In this document: piece by piece, positions 54,701 to 64,000 of the stretch
Layout: every line of letters starts with the position of its first letter
Numbering within the stretch: the stretch's first letter is position 1
Assembly (NCBI GenBank): GCA_032433595.1
Contig: JASWJB010000001.1
Coordinates: forward strand, 372,001 to 436,000
Length of the DNA: 64,000 bases
Direction of reading: 5' to 3'
Source: Conoideocrella luteorostrata
Taxonomy: Eukaryota; Ascomycota; Sordariomycetes; Hypocreales; Clavicipitaceae
Program-made: the position numbers and the translations under genes
The notes under the pieces: model-generated
Seen by the model: the letters and a program-made list of their open reading frames with translations, nothing else
Databases searched by the model: none
What the model was told of the DNA's origin: nothing

Positions 54701-57700
54701 TTCCACTGTGCGGATGTGATACAGGGACTATGAGCGGATCGAGGTTCGTGGGCGAGAGGGCTCCACCACCCTTTCAGTAGTCCAAATGCAAATCCAATAT
54801 GCAGTGCTTCTGGGCGGGTGGTTTCAAGAAGAAGAAGTCTCCCACCTGGTTTCATGAGTTTCCGAATGTTCTCCAGAGACTCATCGAGGTCGTTGGTGGC
54901 ATGCAGAACATGCGAAGCGATAACAAGATCGTAGCTTGCTGGCTCAAACCCTTGGGATACCGGATCCTTGGAGATATCGCCAACTCGAAATCGCAGGATA
55001 TCAGTATAATTTCGAAATTTTTCCTTAGCCCGAGAGAAAAACTTTGGTGAAATATCCGTGTAATCATACCGCGCACACTTACTGACACCGTTTGAGCAAA
55101 GTGCCTCAAGAACTTGCAATGTCTGGCCGCCAGTTCCGGCTCCAATTTCGAGGACATTCATCAATGGGTTCTTAAAACACAGTTGATTAACAATTACAGA
55201 TGTAGGATGGGCATGATAAGGGTTTGCGAGCACGTTCTCGTAGTAATGATCAGCAAGGCCATGTTGAAACATAAGATCCAAGGGATCTGTAAACCCGGAT
55301 AGTACTGAGATCAGCTTGCGACCAACGTGCATGAAGAATTGACCGTCCACCCCAGCTTCCTCAACCTGAGTAACAAGCATCTGCCGCTCCTCAGGTCTAC
55401 TAAGGAGATGTCTGATTTCTGTTCGCAGCTTCTCGTTGCAGAGACGGTTTTGTTGATATGTTATCCAAGATGTATAATGAAAGAGATACTCAGGAATTGA
55501 AGCAATTGAGTGCTCTTCTAAATACTGCGCGGCCTCTTCAATGAAGCAGAGGATAGCAAGCGTCAAATCTTCATTTTTTACCACCGCATTTGCTGTTTCT
55601 TTTGGTCTGTTGCGACCGATTTCCGACATGAGCTGGTCGCAATCCAGCATATCTATGTCTGGTTTCCAGCTCATACGAGTACACAAGTTCCTTTTTATTT
55701 CCTCCACTGGCTCCAAATCCGAAGATCCTTCAATATATGCTGTTTCGAGGTTTTCGAAATATATTACAGGTTCGGCTGAACCAGGGAGTGTTCCAATGAT
55801 ATTTGCTGTCGCGCCACGTCGTCCTCGCAAAGTGCATCTGGCAGCGCCAAAAAGCTTTCCATCTCTTGAAAGTGGGTTCCCACGGCAGTCAATCCAGATA
55901 TTGGAGGCATATAATGGAACCATGGTTGGTAAGTCTTCTCGTACATGGGATAAAGCTGGAACCATGAGTTGAGCTAAACCATCCAATGTGCAAGGATGAA
56001 TGGCATACTGTTGAACCTGTTGCTTTCTCGTCTGAGTGAGCCTCCGGCTCTCTGTATTGATGGTCGCTGTCGCTTCCCCATTTGGTCCGACATGCATATT
56101 CTCTAGCATCTGAAAGCTAGGTCCATATAGAACTGTGCTTCTCGATCTCTTATTGTAAGGATCGTGAGTGTGCTCGCACGCGCTAGATATTTCTGCGATC
56201 CAATTCTGCACTGTGAGTCCAGACAAGAAGGAAACGTGTGGTGCACGAGTCTCCTCACTAAAATCCCCGCGAATGAATCCAGCAGAGCATTCCACGTAAG
56301 TCTCATTTTCCATCACAAAGAGTCTGAAGTGGGACCAGCTCCAGTCATCTGAAGAATGATTCGCACTGGACAGAGTCAACTGAGTTTCAACTTCCTCTGT
56401 GCTGTTTGTAAACCTCAGGGGATGGAAAAAGGCTACGTCCTTGATATGAATGGCGTTCAAATCCGCCCTTGCATGATTGAGTTGTCGAAATGCCTCCAAT
56501 GCCATCACAGCCATACAGGCAGCGGGAAGGACAATCTGTCCGTCAATTTTATGGTCACGGAGCCATGGTAGCTCGCTTAAACGGACAACATTTCGCCATT
56601 GCGCGACTTGTGGGTTCCAGTCAAGATGACGCATTCCCAGCAAGTCGTGGCGGGCTTTGTCCTGAAACCGAAAGTTTTTGCTGAGCCGGCCTTCTTTCCA
56701 ATAGGACTTGCTATGATTGAAAGGATATGGAGGCATGTTTGGGGGCAGTGGGTGTGGCATCTCCCCGATGGAGTTCACTGCGTGTAGATTCACGGGGTAG
56801 CCGGCGCAGTGAAGCTCTCCCATAGCAAGAGCTAAAGCTTGGGCTGCGTTAAATCTGCGTCGCAAGGAGGGTATATAAGAGGGAGATTCTTTAACCGGGG
56901 ATGCCTTCAAAATTTCACCAATTGGCCTTTGTAGGGCGTTGTTGGGGCCGATTTCAAGGATATGTGAAATATGACGATCTAAGGTCTGACTTTGTCCAAA
57001 CTGGCTGGATGGCTTCTTGTCAGTCTGAGCAAGAAGTTTGTTCAAGGCCCCTTCAAATTCTACAGTAGATGTAAGATTCTGAATCCAATACTCGACAGTG
57101 CATAGAGTCTGAAGGGCAACAATGCCACAGGTAACTGATGACATCATGAGGGTATGGCTTCTACCATCTCCGGCTTTCAAGCCTTGCATAGCGTATCGGT
57201 ATTCGTCTGACATTTCGTTCATCAACACGGAGTGGTAGGCGATTGGTACCCGTATACGCCGAGCAAAGATTAAATCCTTCTCCAACCACTGACGAAGGAT
57301 TTCCATCTGTTGAGTCTTGCCAGTGAGTGTAACATCCCTGGGGCTGTTCACACATCCGATACTGACTTCCAAGTCACCAGCGTGCTGTTTCAAACGACTG
57401 AAATACGGTACGATATCTTCACGAGATATTCCGACAGCCATCATGGACGTACCAAGTTCCCGGGCTGCCAATCGAGAAGATAATAAACCTCGATAATATG
57501 CTATCTTGACGGCGGAGAAGCGGGATAAGCCACCGGTCGCATATGCTGCAGCTATCTCCCCAGATGAATGTCCTAAAACAATGGCAGGCAGGATTCCAAA
57601 GCTCCTGATAAGATCAACTAGTGCAATTTGAAGGCAAGTAGTCAACGGTTGACTATATCGGGGCTCGTCAATAGATGCATCGATCTGTTCGTTATTCAAA

Positions 57701-59960
57701 AATTCATGGAGCGACCATGAAGCTCCTAGTCTCTCGAGACATCCTTGCAGAAGCGTTAATGTGTTTTGAAACACTGGGAAACATAACAGTTCACGCCCCA
57801 TGCCCATGTACTGAGCTCCTTGTCCGGTGAAAATAAAAGCTAATCGCACACCCTCTCTTGACCTCACCGGAATTGGCAATGTAAGTTCGTCAATGATGGT
57901 CATGTTGTGAACATCAGTAACGATATAGCTTCTCCATGTAAGTAAGCTTCGTCTCACTGCCAGACTGTAGGCGAGGTTGGCGAGTTCATCCGGATATTGT
58001 TTAATATATCCACAAAATTGCAATGCCATTGTCTGACACCCTACTTTATCTGAGGCAGATAGAACAAGTAGCTTCGGAGATTTGTAATCGCAGCTGTACT
58101 TCTCAAAGTCGAGTGACTGATCGCCTCTATTGGTTGAATTCTCACTCTCTATCAACACTCTCAATGGGTTATCCGCGTTACTGAAGGTGGAGTGAAGTGA
58201 ATGGGGTGCGGGTCGCGTTCGAGAATAGCCACGTAGACCACGAGATGACAAATAATGGTAAGCATCATCAAGAATAACTATTGCATTTGTACCACCAAAC
58301 CCAAACGAGTTCACCTAAGACTCCTTAGTTGACTTGGAATGCAATTTAGTCGGAACTACTTACGCAGGCCCGACGAAGGCCGGACGTGGGCCAGGGAATC
58401 ATCTCTTTGGGAAACTATAGGATGTTAGACCCGTTTTGAACAAAATAGAGTATGGTGGTGTTTGAATTACCTTTAAAAATAGTTTATCTGCATCAATTCG
58501 TCCGTTAAGAGTGTTCAACCCTGCAATGGGGGGAATAAGTCCATGTTCAAGGACGAGAAGTGCCTACTCCAAGGGCATACGATGCCATGTTTAGCTTTTC
58601 CTGGGCTTCGAAGGGTCAAACCTATAAAACAATGCCTCGCTGGGTCAAAATTTACCTTGATGATTCCCGCTAGTCCACTTGCCCCCTCCAAATGGCCGAT
58701 ATTTGCTTTTACAGTCCCAATGTAAAGTGGATCGGCCGTTGAGCGACAATGTTTGAAGGCCTGTCCAATGGCATTCGCTTCTATGGGATCGCCCACGGGA
58801 GTTCCAGTTCCGTGTGCTTCAAAAAAACGAGTGGGATCCATATCGATATTGGCTTCCCGATATGTTCGTTCAATCAAATCAACTTGGGAGTCTGGATTTG
58901 GCTGCGTAATCCCTGGAGTCCTGCCATCTTGATTGGTGCCTGTGTTACGAATTACTGCACGGATAGTATCTCCATCACGTAAAGCATCTCCAAGGCGCTT
59001 GACAACAAGCATAGCGCACCCTTCCCCGCGAGCATATCCATTGCCACGCTCATCAAAGCTCCAACATCGGCTGTCAGGAGAAAGAAAGTTGAAAGAAGAC
59101 ATCATCTTCATAAAATTCGGATGAAATATCAGGTTGGCGCCACCGACAAGTGCCTGTCGCTTGTTAGACTGATTCAAAGCCCATTTTACAGTAGAAGACA
59201 AATTCACCATTGATGTTGACCCTGATAGAAGCTCTTGGCAGGCCAGATGAAGTGCTACGAGACTGCTTGAGCAGGCACTGTCTATATTCATAGATGTTCC
59301 TTTGAAGTTGAAGAACCAGCTCACTCTGTTGGCAAGCATAGACGGTGCAATACCCACGGCAGCATGAGTTTGTTCTGCCTCATAGTCTTGTTGCAAGATA
59401 TTGAGATAGTCATTTGTAAAGCATCCGGTATAAACTGAAGTATCGGAACCTGCGCATTTTTCCATGGGAATTCCAGCTTAAATAGTTGTCAGTTTTCCTT
59501 CGTAAAATGAGAATTGAAGATTGACTAACCATCTTCCAAAGCACGGTAAGCTGTCTCCAGCATTCGCCGATGCTGAGGGTCCATGAAAGATGCCTCGCCT
59601 GGCGAAATAGAGAAAAACGGCGCATCAAATTTACCAAGATCTTCACGTACGAAATTCCCCCCCAGTACTGGAATCTAATTTGATATATTAGCTGCGAACT
59701 AGCTCACAGTCTTCTTCATCGACACATACGGTACTGTGACGCGATTCATCTGGATGGTAGAAAGTTTGAATGTTCAAACGATCCCCTGGAAACTCAGTAC
59801 TAGCTGATCTACCCTCGCAAATCATCTGCCAAAACTGATCACTAGAGGACGCTTCTTGAGGGAATTCAAATGAGAAGCCCACAATTGCCAGAGATTCACG
59901 CTCAATCGGAACAAATTCTGCATTGTCTCTTCCAACGGAGCCTAATTTAGAAATCAGCAT
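51725..59960 (-). CDS. Highly reducing iterative type I polyketide synthase, 2602 aa
   Basis: Eight exons: 59730-59960, 59530-59674, 58656-59476, 58471-58563, 58364-58414, 53011-58314, 52633-52953, 51725-52567; introns 49-92 nt, total 7809 nt in frame. Order KS-AT-DH-MT-ER-KR-ACP. KS: active Cys in DSACSSSL (about C194), '[12 protein letters not shown]' and '[10 protein letters not shown]'. AT: GHSSG (Ser about 697). DH: H-x3-G-x4-P ('[10 protein letters not shown]', His about 1035) and '[10 protein letters not shown]' (Asp about 1225). C-methyltransferase: LEIGAGTGG (about 1502-1510). ER: 'GTECAGVI', but its NADPH loop reads [12 protein letters not shown] instead of the usual [18 protein letters not shown] with catalytic '[19 protein letters not shown]'. 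ACP: GMDSL (Ser about 2558), then about 44 residues to the end. There is no thioesterase, reductase or condensation domain, so release needs another enzyme. Start at 59960 ([10 protein letters not shown]) fits exon 1 phase. It builds a reduced, possibly methylated polyketide from malonyl-CoA. Confidence 0.93.
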
Positions 59961-60439
59961 TTTGAGATTTGATGTTATAGAAAGAAATGAGGGCGACAGG
60001 AATATGAGACTTGTAGATTTTTTATTAATCGTGATAGGACTGTCCAAGGCTCTTAAATATTATTACTTCAATTGGAATAACTGCACAGAGGGTGATATAT
60101 TGCATCTTTAAGCGCTTGGCCTTAGGTGGCACATGACTCGAAATGACTTCACATCGAGTACAACCTCGGAAAATATAGCCACCTATACGTGAAGTAGTTG
60201 ACAATAAGTATTAGGACGATGAGTGGGGCTGCTATTGGATCGTAGTATTAATATAGGCATCATATTGACGTACGCTACTAGCATGTTCTCTCTGGAGCGG
60301 TTGGCGGCCATCCCGTCGCAGAAAAACACTACATCGTGGCCCACACACCACAACAACAACATTCAATTGAATTGACCACAACTATCGCATGTCAAGCCGA
60401 AATTCAGTAAAAGTGGAACTCTTAGCTAGATAATTCAAC
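59961..60439. other. PKS upstream region
   Basis: Probable promoter of the minus-strand PKS. No coding signal. It ends at the transposase relic. Confidence 0.5.
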
Positions 60440-60850
60440 ATTCCAAAATGCTGTGCGTTTTCCGTTCAATTCTATCACATGTTTTAGTCGTACGGGCATA
60501 GATCTAATCCAACCGTTGACAGTCTCTTGCGACAGATTGCGCCAACCTTCTTCCTCAAGTCTTCTGACCAATGCGGCCTTTTTTATCTCTTCAATTACCG
60601 AGATCCAAGCATTTTCTACTGTCTAGTAAATTCAAAATAAAGCTAACAGCTGACCAGCAATGTACCCGTTTTCGATCCTTTTCAGCAGATTCTTTTCTTT
60701 CTTGAAGGTTTATAGGATAATTCCTAGTGCCTTGATTTCTTAGGATTAAGGCCTGACCGTCATCACCATAGCCATAATGCTTCTCATTTGGAAAAAAAAA
60801 ACTTTATGCCAATCTTCTGATGTTGGCCGTAAGTCTAGGGCATTTTTTGA
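60440..60850 (-). pseudogene. Tc1/mariner transposase C-terminal relic
   Basis: Minus frame near 60615-60430 reads 'ENAWISVIEEIKKAALVRRL', 'GWRNLSQETV' and 'IRSMPVRLKHVIELNGKRT'. This is the C-terminal end of a Tc1/mariner (DDE_3) transposase, where 'I.SMP.R...VI...G..T' is characteristic. Upstream blocks with stops ('YPINLQERKESAEKDRKR') continue to about 60850. Catalytic acidic residues are not found, so it is a dead fragment. Confidence 0.65.
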
Positions 60851-62515
60851 CCATGCAAGCTTTCTAGCAGCTAGGTTATCGCTAACGTAGTTAACTTACT
60901 GTGCTTTCCGCTTATGAATATTTTGTCCGGTTAGGGATAGTTAAATTTTATAATTGCACGCTTTAGCATCAATATTAGCTTCTACCAATAAACGAGAATA
61001 CGAGAGTCGCCGGGACTCAAAGCCTTCAGTATCAAGTCTTCTATCGATTGAAGATTTGCTTCAGAAAGAGATCTGTTCCGGCCACGTGGTTCAAACCTTT
61101 CCGGGTCATTATGAAGGGTTCGAGAGGAATCGGGTTGAGGGGTTTTGTTGCCGGCGGCACGGCTGACTTCGAAGAATTCGAAGAGGTCCTTCTTGTTGCA
61201 CGGCAGGCCGGAATCTCAAGGAATTCGAAGGCGCCTGGAACTTTGCTTTCTTCGGCGTATCATGCTGTGGGTGGCCCATTTGGAGCCGAATTGGAGTATA
61301 ACTGAATTTACTAGCTAAAAGATTAGAAAAAAGGGGGTGGAATTCGAAGCCGACGATGCCGGTGTAGATGGGTGGGTCTTCTCAATGTCTCGTTAAATTC
61401 TGTGACCACCTGGCGGCCAAGATGATCTTTTACGGGTCCTATTGCAGATTTAGACACAGTCACCAACACCATCCTCTGACGATTATGATGGAGGCGGTTG
61501 GATGTTCAAGAACGGACCCTCTATGTTCTCAGGATGAGAACGCATGCGTGCAAGCCTTAAGTTCTACACATGCAAGTCAGACATTGTTCCAAAAACACTG
61601 AATTGCATTCTAGCCTCGTCAACCTCAACCCAGAGAATTTTTATCTTGAACTAAATTCCTGGGAGCATCACAGTGAAATGGCGAGTGTGGTGACATATCC
61701 GAGTTTTGCCTCATTGACACCGGTACCAATGGCCAGCAGCGCGCGGGATCAAGGACATATGGGGCAATAAGCAGGTTTTCTTTTTCTCTCCTCGACGGCT
61801 CAGTATCAGGAGTATGGAAGACCATGCAGGATCTTGCTGACCACGTCAGACAGTGGAGCGGTCACGACTGCCACATCCCCTGTTTTATTGACAAGGAGAC
61901 TGGCCTATGACATTCTTCCGGGCGGGTTCAAGAACGGGCGATTGGAGCGTTCAATCCCCGTTCAATCCGGGCGTTGTTCGCAATACCCTGTTACATCACC
62001 ATGCATGGGTCAATATTCGCTCAAAGGACTGTTAACCAACAGTTGGAAGTGGGCCAGGCTGTAGAATACTTGATCCCCGCCCGTCAGCCATCTCGATATG
62101 TCCACATAAGCCAGGCAACGGGTTAACCGGGCGTTGTTCGCGACACCCTGTTACATCACCATGCATGGGTCAATATTCGCTCAAAGGACTGTTAACCAAC
62201 AGTTGGAAGTGGGCCAGGCTGGTAGCATACTTGATCCCCGCCCGTCAGCCATCTCGATGTGTCCAATAGGTTGTTGACGCAAAACAAAACTGGCGATGAT
62301 ATCTCAATTCTTCATATCTGGAATGCTGAGCAACTTCTCAATAATTTTACTGCAAGCAATCAACTGTGCGAAATTGAAAAAAGCGAGAATTTGGTCTCGA
62401 TCTAGTCTAGCTGCCAGCTGTTGTAATTATACTGCTAGCGGACTTCATTCACTCCGGATGCCTCCTCGCTACGGTGTACAAGATCACACATACCATAGAA
62501 GATGGCAGACGCTAC
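60851..62515. other. Intergenic with tandem duplication
   Basis: No gene recognised; plus frames at 60954-62064 are short and lack domains. Contains a tandem direct duplication with copies at 61967-62103 and 62127-62264. Confidence 0.35.
61967..62264 (+). repeat. Tandem direct duplication, period 160 bp
   Basis: Copy 1 61967-62103 and copy 2 62127-62264 both begin CCGGGCGTTGTTCGC and end ATCTCGAT(A/G)TGTCC. They are nearly identical over about 137 bp and separated by a 23-bp linker. No coding frame spans both. Confidence 0.9.
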
Positions 62516-63489
62516 CTATGCAGCCTTTTTGCCCACCACACTCCATCTCGTGAAAGCCCAACATGATCCGTCTCTCGTTTCCTGCGCAGCCTCTGGAATG
62601 AGGCGAGTCAGCTCCTGCTTGACTGTGGTGTTCTTTGTCTTGCGGACGAGGAGCTCATGTATTATCAGGTTACACTCATGCATAGCCAGGGCCATGTATC
62701 CTGGGGCATTTCTGGTGTCGGCCTGCACTTGTTCAAACCCGCCTTCCTGAAATTGATTCGGTAAATTCGAAACCCAAGTGGGACTTAGCCGGGCGTCTTG
62801 TCCTTGGGAGATCCGAATTAGCTCAGTCAGAGCTTCCGCCTTATTTTCGGGACGAGTCTTTTCGATGCGGAATGAGGCCATATCAGGCTCTGCCCATTGA
62901 AGGTATCCTCCTGGTTCTATATAATGTTAGGCATTTGAGCTGCTTTCTTCGGGACATGAAGGAAATCTGACTAAGTAGCATCAAGAGATTCTCCATGACA
63001 CGTTTGATCTCGTTGTCTTTCAACACAAAGGAAAAATTTCTGATATGTACAAGATCATAAACGCCGATTAGATCCTCTGGTACGTCCGACAAGACGTTGT
63101 ACGTTCGAAGAGCCATGTTGGCGGGAAGCCATTCTGGCGGCGGGGTGGCGTCAAAGGAGATGTCGAGGCCGTCCAGCGATACAGAGCTGGGCAATCGACT
63201 GGCCAGGTCGGTGAGCCAGATTCTGCCAGCAATCAGTACGTTTTTATTCACGAAATACAGATTTTGAGTTCGGTATACGTTACCCCGTGCCGGTGCCTAT
63301 GTCCGCGATCCTCAAATTTGGCCGGTTCGCTGTCGGGATAGCGGGGTGGATGAGGTATCCGAACAGCTCTCCCCATTGATAATGTTGTAGGTTGATTCTG
63401 TTCTTGTAAGCAAGGTTTACCTACATTATGGGGCAGACTAACCTGTTGTTATCGAGGAAGTCTCGAGTAAGTACGTAGGCAGCAGTCAT
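62516..63489 (-). CDS. SAM-dependent methyltransferase, 270 aa, 4 exons
   Basis: Exons 63443-63489, 63284-63397, 62972-63222, 62516-62916; introns of 45, 61 and 55 nt; sum 813 nt in frame. Class I methyltransferase of the LaeA-like fungal type. 'QHYQWGELFGYL' precedes motif I, 'IADIGTGTGIWLTDLA', which is assembled across introns 1 and 2. Then come 'LDGLDISF' (acidic end of strand 2), 'YDLVHIRNF' (motif post I/II) and 'LLKPGGYLQWAEPD' (motif III, restored by intron 3). The C-terminal part is helical, with 'MHECNLIIHELL'. Intron 3 has an unusual donor, GTCAGA. It lies 2.5 kb beyond the PKS start on the same strand and could O- or N-methylate the product or act as a regulator (inference). Intact. 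Confidence 0.85.
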
Positions 63490-64000
63490 AATCGTTGGTT
63501 CTAGGAATCAAGCTCTGAATATTTTACATCAATACAAGCGAAAAAAATGGCAAAACTGACCAAGTGTTGGAGGTTCTTGAGAATACAGAAAAGTAGCCTG
63601 GGCGTCGTCAAGTCAAGTATTTATAGACATGGAAGAACTCCTGCAGAAAAGTCCGTCCGTGCGTGAGCACATTGCAGAATACACTGGGCGGCATGCATCG
63701 GATGCGACTGCGCCGCTTTACATACCTAAGTAATTACTATGAATAGAGTATTCTTAATCAGTGATACCTCTATAATAATTACAATTTAGCCCCATTAAAA
63801 GCATGGGTAAAGGCCGATAATCTCGGCGGTGGCATTTTTAAATCCGGTGGAGGGGCTACTTCTGTTGGGTCATCCATCCAAAGGCCGCGAGAATGGATGC
63901 CTCAGGCAGCAACTAGAGAAAGGCCTGTGACATGAATTACGCCAACGTTTATAAAGTAGAATGATTCAAACCATCTTTGGAAAGTCATTTTGCTTTCATC
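63490..64000. other. Methyltransferase upstream region
   Basis: Promoter and leader of the minus-strand methyltransferase, then unassigned sequence to the window end. No coding signal. Confidence 0.45.

Noticed and set aside
1..64000. Telomeric repeat tracts to prove a chromosome end
   Set aside because: No TTAGGG/CCCTAA arrays were seen; the subtelomeric idea rests only on gene content.

Overview
The window is nuclear DNA from a filamentous ascomycete (Pezizomycotina). The evidence is: short spliceosomal introns (45-100 nt) with GT..AG ends and CTAAC/CTGAC-like branch sites; HET-domain and Helo-like N genes; a highly reducing iterative polyketide synthase; DUF3435-type genes; Ty1/copia, hAT and Tc1/mariner relics; and type II tRNAs, one with an intron. 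Species cannot be told from the sequence. Intact genes lie among many decayed ones, as expected of an accessory or subtelomeric compartment. Several nonsense or missense changes are CpA->TpA, which fits repeat-induced point mutation (inference).

Layout. 0-5 kb: a frameshifted phosphotransferase (APH-like) pseudogene, a C2H2/Q-rich regulator, and two solo LTRs with perfect 5-bp target duplications. 5.7-9.4 kb: two identical inverted tRNA-Ser(GCU) genes, transposase relics (hAT; perhaps Tc1) and a diverged LTR. 9.7-12 kb: a 2.28-kb internally deleted copia element with 200-bp LTRs and a GCATG duplication. 12.3-13.7 kb: an intact three-exon APH-like kinase gene. 15-19 kb: pseudogenes (an HxxHC small protein; a secreted M43 metalloprotease that lost its zinc ligands). 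20-30 kb: tRNA-Leu(UAA) and three genes sharing one C2H2 plus W..ILFPG module, one of them fused to a HET-like domain. 32-38 kb: truncated APH, copia RNase H, dead P450, solo LTR and a decayed SANT-type gene. 39-41 kb: an intact HET gene with one intron. 42-45 kb: APH fragment, DUF3435 remnant and a Helo-like N gene with an internal deletion. 46.2-47.6 kb: a complete five-exon actin paralogue. 48-49.5 kb: a second DUF3435 remnant ended by an LTR. 50.3-60 kb: a conserved fungal hypothetical gene and an eight-exon HR-PKS. 60.4-63.5 kb: Tc1 relic, a 160-bp tandem duplication and a four-exon methyltransferase.

For the multi-exon genes I derived splice sites by hand. Every exon sum closes in frame: actin 376 aa, PKS 2602 aa, methyltransferase 270 aa, APH kinase 434 aa, HET 614 aa. 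The PKS, the neighbouring hypothetical gene, the methyltransferase and the actin paralogue are all on the minus strand and may form a small biosynthetic locus. The PKS has no release domain and no trans release enzyme is visible. The actin copy beside it is the most intriguing feature: it could be a housekeeping-like duplicate, or a self-resistance copy for an actin-targeting product (inference only).
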